Of a DNA stretch of 64,000 nucleotides, positions 35,149 through 44,824 are shown one piece after another. The first letter of the stretch is position 1. Each line of letters begins with the position of its first letter. The DNA comes from Alteromonadaceae bacterium BrNp21-10 (GTDB lineage: Bacteria; Pseudomonadota; Gammaproteobacteria; Enterobacterales; Alteromonadaceae), in NCBI GenBank assembly GCA_030418115.1, contig JAUHQD010000011.1:62001-126000 (forward strand), in the 5' to 3' direction. Made by a program: the position numbers and the translations under genes. The notes under the pieces were generated by a model that was not told the origin of the DNA, did not search any database, and saw only the letters and a program-made list of their open reading frames with translations.

Positions 35149-35841
35149 ATGAACCATCTAAAAACCAAGCTAACGCGATTTTATGGTGAGCTACGCCGCA
35201 GAAATGTACTCAATACCATCGCTTTGTATATTGTATCCTGCTGGATCATTTTACAGGTCGGCTCGGTTACCTTTCCCATTTTTGATGTTAAAAACGATTA
35301 TTATCATTGGATGCTAGCAATCTTTATTATGCTGTTTCCTGTCGCTATCTGTATATCTTGGTTTTACAACTTAACGGTCCATGGTTTTGTACGCATTGCG
35401 CCTTTTTCTGAACGTAGAATGTTGAATAACATGTCCCCTATCATCGACCGCAGAATGTCGTTGAATCAAAGTAGAGAAAATATAATCCGTGCTGACGGTT
35501 GGTATTTACTGGCAGAAACTGGGCCGGTTGAAGGCTTGGAGTATAATGTCACCGACGGCATTACGTTCGGCCGCGCCATTGAATGCGACATAACCTTATT
35601 ACGCTCTTACATTTCACGGTTCCACGCCAAATTTAGTATTCAAGACAACAACCTTTATATTGAAGACTTGAAATCAGCCAATGGCACCGTGGTTAATAAT
35701 GAAAAAATTGTAAAACCTCGCCGCTTACACAATGGCGACGAAATTCGCTTTAAAGATATTGTGTTTAAAATAAATGAATATTCGACACAGAATCAGGGCG
35801 ACTCAATGCTCGACCAAACGACTTTAATCAACAATGGCTAA
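35149..35841 (+). CDS. Membrane-anchored FHA-domain protein
   Basis: A 230-residue protein. Residues 1-80 have the 'FYGELRRRNVLNTIALYIVSCWI' segment and two hydrophobic helices, an N-terminal module usually found in front of TPR repeats or adenylate cyclase domains. Residues 105-205 are an FHA domain: ITFGRAIECDITL (conserved GR), SRFHAKF (S and H), and SANGTVVNN (NG turn). FHA domains bind phosphothreonine, so this is a membrane receptor for Thr-phosphorylated partners or a scaffold. I see no Ser/Thr kinase in the window. A TTG 6 bases upstream is in frame; ATG 35149 is preferred. The combination without TPR or cyclase is unusual. Confidence 0.82.
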   Translation: MNHLKTKLTRFYGELRRRNVLNTIALYIVSCWIILQVGSVTFPIFDVKNDYYHWMLAIFIMLFPVAICISWFYNLTVHGFVRIAPFSERRMLNNMSPIIDRRMSLNQSRENIIRADGWYLLAETGPVEGLEYNVTDGITFGRAIECDITLLRSYISRFHAKFSIQDNNLYIEDLKSANGTVVNNEKIVKPRRLHNGDEIRFKDIVFKINEYSTQNQGDSMLDQTTLINNG

Positions 35842-36510
35842 GTGCCATATCAAATAAATTATTGAGCAAAAAATAAATCCATTCACATCATAAAACAACA
35901 ACGACAGATAAGTATCTGGTCGCGGGTACGGAATAGTCTTATTCCAACAGCAAATTCGCCACGTCTAATTTAAACTCAGTTCCATAGGTACGTCGCTTCT
36001 TAATCAAACACCTCTATAGATGGCCGCAACATTACCACCAAAGATGATGTCCGAGATCATTAAACCACTGCAATATATTTATTGAGGCGTTGTTTTAATT
36101 CAATAATGAAACGCTTCATTGGTTTGCATCCTCACATATTGGGACTACCTTAACTTTATACTTTGCATAAGTGAGATAACCCCAATTTATAACGCACTAT
36201 AACGAGAATGAATAAATTTATTTGGACAACCTTAACTGGTTGTTTTTTAAGCAAACAAATAGAAAGAATATTTACAACATCATGTAACGCGTCCACACTT
36301 ACTTGGGGATGCTCTGGAATATTTAACAAATATTAATATAGGTAGTTGAATTCAATACAGAATATCAAACTCGTTATATGCAACTAGTGCTTGTTGCAGT
36401 AACCAACATTAACCTATTTAATCCCAACCAACTTTAGCGTGTGATCTATGATTCTCGCGCTATAGTTAAAACTCAGTAAACATAGGCTTTTATTCAGGGT
36501 AAATTGAATA
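35842..36510. other. Gene-free 670-bp interval
   Basis: No protein-like frame or RNA gene is evident on either strand. The only clear structure is a terminator-like hairpin at 36226-36248. The AT-rich last 100 bp should hold the promoter of the histidine kinase gene. Confidence 0.6.
36226..36248 (+). terminator. Terminator-like hairpin in the gap
   Basis: ACAACC-TTAACT-GGTTGT followed by six T residues (the last stem base included) on the plus strand. It lies 385 bp after the FHA gene with no gene directly before it, which hints at a non-coding transcript or a lost gene. Confidence 0.55.
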
Positions 36511-39500
36511 ATGTTGAATAAGTTACAATTAGATAAAGTAAATAACGGAATTACTGTTGGCACAGCCGCTTTTATATTGGTATTGGGCTGTGTGGTGATG
36601 TTAGGTTGGTTTTTGCGCATTACCGCATTAATTCAAATATTGCCGTCATTGGTGCCTATGCAATTTAATACCGCATTGTGTTTTGCGTTACTTGGCGCGG
36701 CGGCTTTATTTAATAAGCGGCGCAACCTTAGCACCACGTTAACAGTGAGCTGCCTGTTAATAGCCACCATCACGCTACTGCAATATATCTTCGAATTGAA
36801 TACAGGCCTAGATCACTTATTTATCGAACCTCATGTATCGACCAAGACCCATCATATTGGGCGAATGGCTCCCAATACTGCACTTTGTTTCACCATTTTA
36901 AGTATCGCTTTATACATCTCAAATAAATCGTTAGTTGATTATGAAGCTAAAGCAAACGACTCACTGACCCTAAGTTTGTTTGTGTTTATACTTTCAATAG
37001 TGTCACTTGTTGGCTACCTGTTCTCTATAGAGTCGGCTTACGGCTGGGGACACTTTACGCACATGGCAGTCCACACCGCCATCGGCTTTTTTATTTTCAG
37101 TACAGGGTTAATTATTCGCAGCTTTTACACCCTAAAATTTCAAAAAAAAGGCACTTTCAAGCCACAACATTTATTCATCTTACTCAGCACCATTATCACG
37201 ATGATGGTGTGGCAGACCATGGTAAAGGCAGAAGCCGATAATATATTGAACACCCTCAAAGAGCATGGTCAGCAACTCAATGATGAAATTGGACTCGGTT
37301 ATCAGCGCACGACCAAATCCTTAATACGCATGGCGGATAGGCTGTTACAAACCCCAGAGGTAGGTGAATTAATCCATCGCAAAGATGCCGTCAATTTTAT
37401 TAATGATCAAGGTTGGCCGTTTGCTATTGAGTTACTTAACCCTAACGGCCAAGAGCGTTGGCAAGAAAGTAGTTTCTTGGAACCATTAAACGATTCAGTT
37501 AATAGCCAGTTTAGCCAACAGCGCTGGAGCACCATCGAACTCGCGAAACAACAACGAAAATTGACTTTATCTGCGCCAATCAAAGTCTCTGAGACGGATT
37601 ATAGGTTACTCATTGTTGTGCCATTAATTACTGAGCAACAAGAGTTTATCGGCTTTTTAATCGGCAGTTTCTGTATTGCTGATTTCATCGACAGCATTAT
37701 TAACCCACATCAACGTGACCTTTATCATTATGCGATGCACTATTTAGGCAATAAAGTATTTGAATCAGAGTCTGCCTCAGTGATTGCCAACAATAGGTTA
37801 TCGGCAGGTTTTAGCGCACGAGACACTCGCTATGTGCTGATGGCTTCGGCTAAAAATAAGTTGTTTGATGAATACCGTACGCCGTTGCCGGAATCGGTAC
37901 TTGGTTTTGGCTTATCCTTATCGGTTCTATTAGCACTCGTTTTACAACTTTGGGATCGCACTAAAAAACATGCGCGAAGCTTACGTGTTAATCAAAAACA
38001 ACTCACTAAAAATATTGCCTTACAAGACGCCATACTCAATGACTTGGGTGAGGCCGTGGTTATATTTGATCGCCATGGCTTTGTTATACAATTCACCTCT
38101 GCAGCAGAGCAGTTATTTGGCTATCAAGAATCTGAAATAATAGGTAAAGATGTCAATAATCTCGTCCAGCACAACAGTGAAAACGACGACATTACCTTTG
38201 ATGAAAACATATTCAATCCACAGTTATCTGAGTCAGATATTGGTAAAAGAAAAATTATCAGTGGCTTGTCAAAAGTCGGTAAAAATATTCCTTTAGAAGT
38301 CATTGTCTCTCAGGTTGAAAGTACCGACAGCTTAATCTATGTAGCATTACTTACAGACATTTCAAAACGTTTACAACATCACAATGAATTGCTACAAGCA
38401 AAAAATATAGCTGAAGCAGCCAACCAGTCGAAGGGGCAGTTTCTTGCCAATATGAGCCATGAAATACGTACTCCAATGAATGGCATTTTAGGCACATTGC
38501 AGTTGCTAGATAAAAAAGCGACTAAGCAAGAAAATAAGACACTGATTAAAAATGCCATATTGTCTGCCAATTCTTTACTGACCATTATTAATGACATATT
38601 AGATTTTTCAAAAATTGAAGCCAATATGCTCACATTGGAAAAAACCTATTTTACCTTCAGACCTATTGTCGAATTGACCATTAGTGACTTATCACCCGCG
38701 GCAAATGCTAATGGCATTGTGATTAAGACCCATATTGTTGATAACTTACAGAATGCTTGGATTGGTGATCCCGTTCGGGTAAAACAAATACTGCTTAACC
38801 TTTTTTCCAATGCAGTGAAATTTACCCATAAAGGCAGCATTACACTAACGGTCGATGATAAGCATCCCATCACCCAAAAAGTGGGTTTATATTTTTCAGT
38901 AAAAGACACAGGCATCGGCATGACGGCAGAAGGCCAAGCTAAGATTTTTAATCGTTTTGAACAGGCAGATAACTCAACCACAAGGCAATTTGGCGGAACC
39001 GGACTGGGCATGACCATTACCCAACAATTGGTTGAAAAAATGCATGGCAGCATTGAACTAGTGAGTAGAGAGGGGGCCGGTTCAACCTTTAGTGTTTTCT
39101 TACCGTTATCACCCACCGATGAGCAAAAAGATAGCGAAGACGAAAACAGTACAGGCGAAATGTCAACGCCAGATTTGTCCGCTTACAGTATTTTATTAGC
39201 CGAAGATAATAATATTAATCAGACGGTGTTTGAAGCAATGATGGAGCCTACTGGCGCGACAGTTTTCGTTGCAGCTAATGGTCAACAAGCTATCGATATA
39301 TACCTAAAACGAAAAATTAATTTAATTTTTATGGATATACAAATGCCAGTAATGGATGGTATTGAGGCCTGTTGCCAAATTAAAGCGATGGATAATAATA
39401 TTCCCATTATTGCTTTAACCGCCAACGTCATGGAAAGTGATATCCAACTATACAAAGAAAAAGGGTTTGACGCCCATTTAGGTAAGCCGGTTGACATGAC

Positions 39501-39543
39501 AAAGTTATTTGCCACCGCAACCAGCTTTTTAGCCGCCCCTTAA
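36511..39543 (+). CDS. Hybrid sensor histidine kinase with PAS and receiver domains
   Basis: A 1010-residue membrane kinase. An N-terminal block of about seven hydrophobic helices (residues 15-220) resembles MASE-type sensor modules. A presumed extracytoplasmic region (235-450) and another helix follow. Next come a PAS domain (AILNDLGEAVVIFDRHGFVI, about 505-615), HisKA with FLANMSHEIRTPMNG (phospho-acceptor H650), a HATPase (NLFSNAVKF, DTGIGM, GGTGLGMTI) and a receiver (LLAEDNNINQ, FMDIQMPVMDG with D942, GKPVD). There is no Hpt domain and no response regulator next to it, so it is an orphan that signals through a distant partner. Signal unknown. Confidence 0.93.
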   Translation: MLNKLQLDKVNNGITVGTAAFILVLGCVVMLGWFLRITALIQILPSLVPMQFNTALCFALLGAAALFNKRRNLSTTLTVSCLLIATITLLQYIFELNTGLDHLFIEPHVSTKTHHIGRMAPNTALCFTILSIALYISNKSLVDYEAKANDSLTLSLFVFILSIVSLVGYLFSIESAYGWGHFTHMAVHTAIGFFIFSTGLIIRSFYTLKFQKKGTFKPQHLFILLSTIITMMVWQTMVKAEADNILNTLKEHGQQLNDEIGLGYQRTTKSLIRMADRLLQTPEVGELIHRKDAVNFINDQGWPFAIELLNPNGQERWQESSFLEPLNDSVNSQFSQQRWSTIELAKQQRKLTLSAPIKVSETDYRLLIVVPLITEQQEFIGFLIGSFCIADFIDSIINPHQRDLYHYAMHYLGNKVFESESASVIANNRLSAGFSARDTRYVLMASAKNKLFDEYRTPLPESVLGFGLSLSVLLALVLQLWDRTKKHARSLRVNQKQLTKNIALQDAILNDLGEAVVIFDRHGFVIQFTSAAEQLFGYQESEIIGKDVNNLVQHNSENDDITFDENIFNPQLSESDIGKRKIISGLSKVGKNIPLEVIVSQVESTDSLIYVALLTDISKRLQHHNELLQAKNIAEAANQSKGQFLANMSHEIRTPMNGILGTLQLLDKKATKQENKTLIKNAILSANSLLTIINDILDFSKIEANMLTLEKTYFTFRPIVELTISDLSPAANANGIVIKTHIVDNLQNAWIGDPVRVKQILLNLFSNAVKFTHKGSITLTVDDKHPITQKVGLYFSVKDTGIGMTAEGQAKIFNRFEQADNSTTRQFGGTGLGMTITQQLVEKMHGSIELVSREGAGSTFSVFLPLSPTDEQKDSEDENSTGEMSTPDLSAYSILLAEDNNINQTVFEAMMEPTGATVFVAANGQQAIDIYLKRKINLIFMDIQMPVMDGIEACCQIKAMDNNIPIIALTANVMESDIQLYKEKGFDAHLGKPVDMTKLFATATSFLAAP

Positions 39544-39582
39544 CGTCTTTTATTAATCGTCTAATTGGCTTTAAGAAACTTC

Positions 39583-40437
39583 TTATGTTGTCAAAGAACC
39601 ATTTTGATAGTCACGCATGGCCTGTTCAATTTCCGCCTGAGTGTTCATGACAAAGGGGCCATAATGAGCAATAGGTTCACCAATAGGCTTACCGCTGATC
39701 ACAATAAAACGTGCTTCATTGTCACTAACATTGTGCACAGCAATAGTTCCATCACCGCTAAAACGACTAATGGTTTGCGCAGGGCTGTTAATCAGTTCCG
39801 GCGTTAACTTCACCCCACCATCGTAAGTGTATAACAAGGTGTTATTACCCTCATCAATGGGTATGTCAATTTGTTGTTGCGGGGCTAAATGCACATCCAT
39901 ATACAACACGTGAGTATCCTGCACCTGTACTGCACCACTTAATACATGCCCAGCAATATTAACCTCCCCCGCCAACATTTTGATATACGCTTGCGGCAAG
40001 GCATAAACAGGAACTGCATCCGCATCGATATCTTTATAGCTAGCAGGTGTCATTTTACGTGCAGCCGGTAAATTCACCCACAATTGAAACCCACGCATTT
40101 TACCTGCGGTTTGTTGTGGCATTTCAGAATGGATTATCCCCTTGCCTGCGGTCATCCACTGCACACCACCGTCACTTAATAAACCAATGTTATTCATGTG
40201 ATCACGGTGTTCCATTTTGCCTTGTAGCATATAGGTAACGGTTTCGAAGCCGCGATGAGGGTGAGGTGGAAAACCACCAATATAATCAGCGGCTTCATCC
40301 GAGCCAAATTCATCCAACATCAGAAAGGGATCGAAGCGCTGTAAATTACCACCACCAAACACTCGTAGTAATTTCACGCCATCACCGTCAGATGCAGGTC
40401 TGGCAGTTAGCTGTTCTATGACTTTTTGATATTGCAT
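39583..40437 (-). CDS. Pirin family protein
   Basis: A 284-residue bicupin. GGFPPHPHRGFETVTYMLQG has the metal-binding histidines, followed by MTAGKGIIHSEMP with the remaining His/Glu. Pirins include quercetinases and redox-regulatory proteins; the function here is unknown. The frame is open further upstream, but the ATG at 40437 has AGGAG 7 bases before it, positioned 10 bp after the azoreductase stop. Together with azoR this forms a two-gene operon controlled by the divergent LysR protein, a combination often tied to quinone or electrophile stress. Confidence 0.92.
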   Translation of the reverse strand: MQYQKVIEQLTARPASDGDGVKLLRVFGGGNLQRFDPFLMLDEFGSDEAADYIGGFPPHPHRGFETVTYMLQGKMEHRDHMNNIGLLSDGGVQWMTAGKGIIHSEMPQQTAGKMRGFQLWVNLPAARKMTPASYKDIDADAVPVYALPQAYIKMLAGEVNIAGHVLSGAVQVQDTHVLYMDVHLAPQQQIDIPIDEGNNTLLYTYDGGVKLTPELINSPAQTISRFSGDGTIAVHNVSDNEARFIVISGKPIGEPIAHYGPFVMNTQAEIEQAMRDYQNGSLTT

Positions 40438-40447
40438 GTTGGTTCTC

Positions 40448-41020
40448 CTAAGCGACCAAATCATTCACCTGTTTTTCAGCGGCTTGAATACTAGACTCTC
40501 GAGTATCACCACCCATATTGACGCCTTCAGCATATATAAACTCCACATCAGTCAGTCCCAAAAAGGGTAATATTACATTCAAATAACTGCTGTCTATATC
40601 CTTGCCACTACCCTGATATTGACCACCTCTAGCGGTAACCACATAAACCTTTTTATTTGTTAGCAAGCCTTGTGGACCAAGCTCAGTATATTTAAACGTC
40701 ACTCCAGCGCGAGCAATATGATCAAACCACGACTTTAATTGTGACGGAATACTAAAATTGTACATGGGGGCTGCTATCACAATTACATCCGCCTGCTGCA
40801 CTTCTGCAATCAGCGCGTCAGCTAACGTGGCATTACCATCGGCAATATCACTCAAGGTTTGTGCGTTAAAATGTGGAATATTGTCTTGAGTAACATCACG
40901 TACCGTTAGTTGATAATCTGCCTCGGCAACGAATTTATCCACTAATTGTTTAGCTAAACCACTGCTTACTCCTTGGTCACCAAATATGCTCGATTGAATA
41001 CTTAATATTTGTTTGCTCAT
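40448..41020 (-). CDS. azoR: FMN-dependent NADH:quinone/azo reductase
   Basis: A 190-residue flavodoxin-like reductase of the AzoR family: ILSIQSSIFGDQGVSSGLAK (FMN phosphate loop), IAAPMYNFSIPSQLKSWFDH (the conserved PMYNF motif) and TARGGQY. It reduces quinones and azo compounds by two electrons using NADH. Translation could begin at either of two adjacent ATGs; 41020 fits the GAGGG ribosome site best. It is divergent from a LysR gene, with a 150-bp shared promoter region, and is followed by the pirin gene. Confidence 0.93.
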   Translation of the reverse strand: MSKQILSIQSSIFGDQGVSSGLAKQLVDKFVAEADYQLTVRDVTQDNIPHFNAQTLSDIADGNATLADALIAEVQQADVIVIAAPMYNFSIPSQLKSWFDHIARAGVTFKYTELGPQGLLTNKKVYVVTARGGQYQGSGKDIDSSYLNVILPFLGLTDVEFIYAEGVNMGGDTRESSIQAAEKQVNDLVA

Positions 41021-41169
41021 CATCTGACCCTCTAAGTAATTGTTAATTGCTGTACTCAGCACTAATTTTTAATACAAATAGAGTTTAAACCTTATATTTT
41101 GATGGAATGCGCGTATTATTAAATGTAATCAATCGAAAATATTAATCATTAGAGCAAATAATTGAGGTA

Positions 41170-42081
41170 ATGATGAAAATTCCACCTATTACCCTAGAGC
41201 AATGGGCCACTTTTAAAACCGTGGTGGATGAAGGCTCTTTTGCGAAAGCCGCCGAAGTATTAAATAAAAGCCAATCCAGCGTAAGCTATATTATTAGCCG
41301 TTTAGAGGCACAGCTACCAACCCCCGCCTTACAACAGCAAGGTCGTAAAGCGGAGTTAACTGACGCCGGCAAACAGCTTTATCGTCACGCGAGTAATTTA
41401 TTGGTGCAAGCGCAGGAATTGGAAAACATCGCCCATTATTTAGCCAGCGGCTGGGAATCACAGATCAATATCGCTATTGATGCCATAGTACAAAGAGGCC
41501 CATTGTTTTGTGCTTTGCAACAATTTTCCATAGAAAGTCCACAAACCCGCATCAACATATTGGAAACTACTCTCTCGGCTACCGATGAGGCGATATTGTT
41601 CCGCCAAGCCGACATTGTGCTGACACCGCAGATTGTTACTGGACATCTCGGCACCCCACTGGGCATGTCACACTTACATTATGTATGCGCAGCAAGTCAT
41701 CCACTCGCTAAGCTAGATAGAGCCATCAGTGAAGAAGACTTAAAACAGCATCGGCAAATAGTGATCCGTGATTCAGGAGTAAAACGTCAGAAGGATTCAG
41801 GTTGGTTAGGTGCCGAACAGCGTTGGACGTTTTCGCATTTTTCCACCAGCATTCAGGCTATTGGTGCCGGTTTGGGTTTTGCCGCATTACCCATTGAAAT
41901 TATTAAAGCAGAGATTGAATCGGGCGAATTAGTCACCCTGCAATTAAGCTTTGATGCACAGCGGCAGTTACCGCTGTACTTAGTGCGTACCGCCAGAGAA
42001 ACCAGCGGCCCCGCTACCTTGGACTTAGCTGAAAAAATCGTACAGGCTTACCAGCATCCCGACCGAGAGCACAAACAATAG
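41170..42081 (+). CDS. LysR-family transcriptional regulator
   Basis: A 303-residue LysR protein. The N-terminal HTH reads LEQWATFKTVVDEGSFAKAA followed by EVLNKSQSSVSYIISRLEAQL. The substrate-binding domain covers about residues 95-295. Two ATGs are adjacent (41170 and 41173); GAGGT sits immediately before the first, so the second has better spacing. It is divergent from azoR and the pirin gene, the classic LysR arrangement, so it probably activates them in response to an electrophile or quinone. The inducer is not evident. Confidence 0.92.
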   Translation: MMKIPPITLEQWATFKTVVDEGSFAKAAEVLNKSQSSVSYIISRLEAQLPTPALQQQGRKAELTDAGKQLYRHASNLLVQAQELENIAHYLASGWESQINIAIDAIVQRGPLFCALQQFSIESPQTRINILETTLSATDEAILFRQADIVLTPQIVTGHLGTPLGMSHLHYVCAASHPLAKLDRAISEEDLKQHRQIVIRDSGVKRQKDSGWLGAEQRWTFSHFSTSIQAIGAGLGFAALPIEIIKAEIESGELVTLQLSFDAQRQLPLYLVRTARETSGPATLDLAEKIVQAYQHPDREHKQ

Positions 42082-42122
42082 TGCTATTGACCTGAAGTCT
42101 GGTGAGTTAAGACTTATCGCTT

Positions 42123-42689
42123 TTAGGATTTTTTAACGTAGCAGGTCAAAATCACAATGCGGGTGCCATTGACTCGACCTTCAATATGTTCTGGATTATC
42201 GGTTAAAGATATCCCGCGTACGGCAGTACCGCGCTTAGCCACAAAGCTAGTGCCTTTAACAGTTAAATCTTTAATGATGGTCACCGTATCACCGGCTTGC
42301 AAAATCGCGCCATTACTATCTATATGCACAATATCTTCACCTTCAACGGGGGCGCCCGCCTCGGCCCATTGCAGTAAATCATCATCTAAATACAACATAT
42401 CTAAAAGGTCTTGCGCCCAGGCTTCACCACTGAGTTTTTTAAGGGTTCGCCAAGCCATTACTTGAACTGCAGGTACCTGACTCCACATACTGTCACTTAA
42501 ACAACGCCAGTGCTTGTCATCCATTGGCGTTGTGCCGTTAATTTGCCCATCACATTCACCACAAACAACAATAGTAGATTCAGGGTGGCCGGCCGACTCT
42601 GGTACATCAAATTCGGTTAGATTTTGCGTAGCATTACATAATTCACATTGATTACCGCTACGCGCTGCTAACGCCGAAGATAAACTCAT
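42123..42689 (-). CDS. PhnA-like (YjdM) zinc-ribbon protein
   Basis: A 188-residue PhnA-domain protein. The zinc ribbon has CELC and CGEC, and the C-terminal barrel includes LQAGDTVTIIKDLTVKGTSF, the signature of the YjdM/PhnA family. Despite the name, it is not part of the phosphonate pathway and its role is unknown. The open frame can begin at a TTG seven codons earlier; the ATG at 42689 behind AAAGG gives the usual family start (SLSSALAARSGNQCELC). It converges with the LysR gene. Confidence 0.9.
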   Translation of the reverse strand: MSLSSALAARSGNQCELCNATQNLTEFDVPESAGHPESTIVVCGECDGQINGTTPMDDKHWRCLSDSMWSQVPAVQVMAWRTLKKLSGEAWAQDLLDMLYLDDDLLQWAEAGAPVEGEDIVHIDSNGAILQAGDTVTIIKDLTVKGTSFVAKRGTAVRGISLTDNPEHIEGRVNGTRIVILTCYVKKS

Positions 42690-42827
42690 ATCACTCTTTC
42701 CTTTAGACAACTCAATTACACCAAACTATGGGAGACGCCCCTTATTCTGGCTTTAATAACGGCGCGTATTATGCCTCTTATGCTCCCATTACAAAAGTTA
42801 GCAGTAGTGTGAATTTAAAAATAGAAG

Positions 42828-42842
42828 TGGTGATATTCACCA
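42828..42842. promoter_or_regulatory. Inverted repeat in the phnA-like/lipoprotein gap
   Basis: TGGTGATATTCACCA, six matching bases per arm, lies in the 323-bp divergent gap between 42689 and 43013. It is a possible operator; the rest of the gap shows only AT-rich promoter-like DNA. Confidence 0.35.
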
Positions 42843-43012
42843 ATTACTAGGATATTTGCTAAAGTGACATTACAGGTTTCTTTAATATTTATTTAAAAAT
42901 CAAACAGTTAAATATTGGCAGCATTATTGCTTTAACTCTATAAAAGCTATAAATAAACATTAACCTAAAACTTCACCGGCTAGAATAAACAATAAATACA
43001 CAGGGAAACGCC

Positions 43013-43690
43013 ATGAGATCTACATCAAGCAAAATCATCGCCATTGTTGCTGTCGCCACCTTCATCACTGCACTGAATGCCTGCATTGTGCACATTGGTG
43101 GTAACGATGATGAATACGATGTTCAACATTGGCAACCTCAGCAAGAAGATGAGTATTACTCCAGCGATCAGGGCAACATTGACAACGTTAATGAGAATAT
43201 CAAACTAGGTAAAAACGCCAATGCTGGTAAGCTAGAAAACGTCAACGGTAATATCTACCTAAAAGGCAATAACAACGTACAGCAAGTTGAAACCGTTAAC
43301 GGTGATATTGATATTGATGAAAACGTCACCGTGGCTAATGCAGTAACAAGCGTTAATGGCAGAATCCAACTGGACAGTCATTCTAGCGTCGGCGGCGATA
43401 TCCACAGCGTAAACGGCAATATTAAGCTGAAAGATGCCACGGTAATGGGCTCTATTAAGGTTGTTAACAGTGACATATCACTAAAAGACCATAGCGAAGT
43501 CCATGGCGATATTGTCTATGGTAGCGATGATTCGTTTTTCTCAGATTGGAATGACAATCATAATTCACCCACCCTCAGAATAGGCAAAGATGTCATTTTG
43601 CACGGTAATATTATTTTATATCGTCCCGTCAACGTGAAGTTTGATGGTCAGCCACAACCAGATAAAATTAAACGCCCTGATAGCAAATAG
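43013..43690 (+). CDS. Lipoprotein with repeated 'VNG' beta-helix turns
   Basis: A 225-residue lipoprotein (ITALNACIVHIGG). After an acidic linker, residues 55-170 repeat a unit of about 20 residues around V-N-G/S-x-I: NVNENIKL, NVNGNIYL, TVNGDIDI, SVNGRIQL, SVNGNIKL, VVNSDISL. Each turn alternates with a V/A-x-G/H hydrophobic strand, which predicts a small right-handed beta-helix like polymer-forming bactofilin/DUF4097 proteins. The tail (FDGQPQPDKIKRPDSK) is basic. Its role is unknown; a surface scaffold or adhesin-like structure is possible. The gene stands alone. Confidence 0.7.
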   Translation: MRSTSSKIIAIVAVATFITALNACIVHIGGNDDEYDVQHWQPQQEDEYYSSDQGNIDNVNENIKLGKNANAGKLENVNGNIYLKGNNNVQQVETVNGDIDIDENVTVANAVTSVNGRIQLDSHSSVGGDIHSVNGNIKLKDATVMGSIKVVNSDISLKDHSEVHGDIVYGSDDSFFSDWNDNHNSPTLRIGKDVILHGNIILYRPVNVKFDGQPQPDKIKRPDSK

Positions 43691-43707
43691 CAGGGACGAC
43701 TAACGAA

Positions 43708-44802
43708 TTACCTATTGATGTAAATGCGTGGCACTCGAGCTGGCATACCGGCGAGTAAATCATAACTTAAGGTTTGCGCGCCGATTGCCACTTCATTAAT
43801 ATTTAGGCTATCGCCCCACAACGTCACTTCATCACCAATAGCGACATTATGAATATCGGTCACATCCACGCCAATCATATCCATGGATACACGTCCCGCA
43901 ATGGGTGCTTTTTGGCCATGGACTAATACCGGTGTGCCATTAGCTGTAACTCGCGGATAACCATCGGCATAACCAATGCTCACAGTGGCAATCAGTGATT
44001 GTCGCTGAGCTTGCCAAATACCGCCGTAACCAACACGTTCACCTTTTTCGACTTTGCGTAAAGCAATAATGCCTGATTTCAGCGTCATCACTGGCTGCAG
44101 TTGACTAGCTATTTCATGTTCATAAAGAAACGGCGAAGCACCATACAAAATTAACCCAGCGCGATCCCAATCGCTTTTTGCTTCGGGCCAACCTAGCAAC
44201 CCCGCTGAATTGGCAATACTGGTTTGCTCAGGTTTGCCTTGACAGAACTGCTTAAAAGCAACTAATTGCTGATGGGTAAAATCATTATCTAATTCATCGG
44301 CACAGGCTAAGTGGGTTGCTAGCACCAAGTTGTCCGCAACATTGCTCGATTGTGTTAAGGCGGTGTAGGCTTGTTCTGCCTCTGACAGCTGAAACCCTAG
44401 GCGATGCATGCCGGTATCCACTTTTAGCCAAACGTTTAATGGTTTGTCTAACACAGCCTCGGTGAGCATTTGTAATTGCAGTTGATTCTGTACCACAATC
44501 CAAAAATGTTGAATTAACGCTATTTGCAGTTCATCGCGGTTATACAATCCCTGCAATAGCAAAATAGGCGTGGTAATACCCGCTTTGCGCAATGCTAGGC
44601 CTTCCTCAATACTCGACACCCCAAAAGCCGGTGCCAATCCTTCAAGGGCTTGGGCGACTTCTACTGCACCATGGGCGTAACCATTGGCTTTAATGACCGC
44701 CATAGTCTGAGAAGCAGGATCAATATTATTAACCAGTCGATAGTTATGCCGTAGCGCGGCTAAATCAATGATGGCTTGTGCAGGACGACTCAACCGACAC
44801 AC
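43708..44802 (-). CDS. alr: Alanine racemase
   Basis: A 364-residue PLP enzyme interconverting L- and D-alanine for peptidoglycan. AVIKANGYAHG holds the PLP lysine (K38), and RVGYGGIW contains the second catalytic tyrosine. SMDMIGVDV and VTLWGD are further family motifs. There is no ATG start: a GTG at 44802 lies only 2 bases behind AAGGAG, and a TTG at 44793 has better spacing, so the protein may begin LSRPAQAIID. It follows the D-amino acid transaminase gene by 22 bp, so the two D-alanine enzymes are co-expressed. Confidence 0.95.
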   Translation of the reverse strand: MCRLSRPAQAIIDLAALRHNYRLVNNIDPASQTMAVIKANGYAHGAVEVAQALEGLAPAFGVSSIEEGLALRKAGITTPILLLQGLYNRDELQIALIQHFWIVVQNQLQLQMLTEAVLDKPLNVWLKVDTGMHRLGFQLSEAEQAYTALTQSSNVADNLVLATHLACADELDNDFTHQQLVAFKQFCQGKPEQTSIANSAGLLGWPEAKSDWDRAGLILYGASPFLYEHEIASQLQPVMTLKSGIIALRKVEKGERVGYGGIWQAQRQSLIATVSIGYADGYPRVTANGTPVLVHGQKAPIAGRVSMDMIGVDVTDIHNVAIGDEVTLWGDSLNINEVAIGAQTLSYDLLAGMPARVPRIYINR

Positions 44803-44824
44803 TCCTTATGTAGAGGTTCAAACA

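Noticed and set aside
42123-42689. Phosphonate metabolism suggested by the name PhnA
   Set aside because: The PhnA/YjdM family is not a phosphonate enzyme and no phn genes are nearby.
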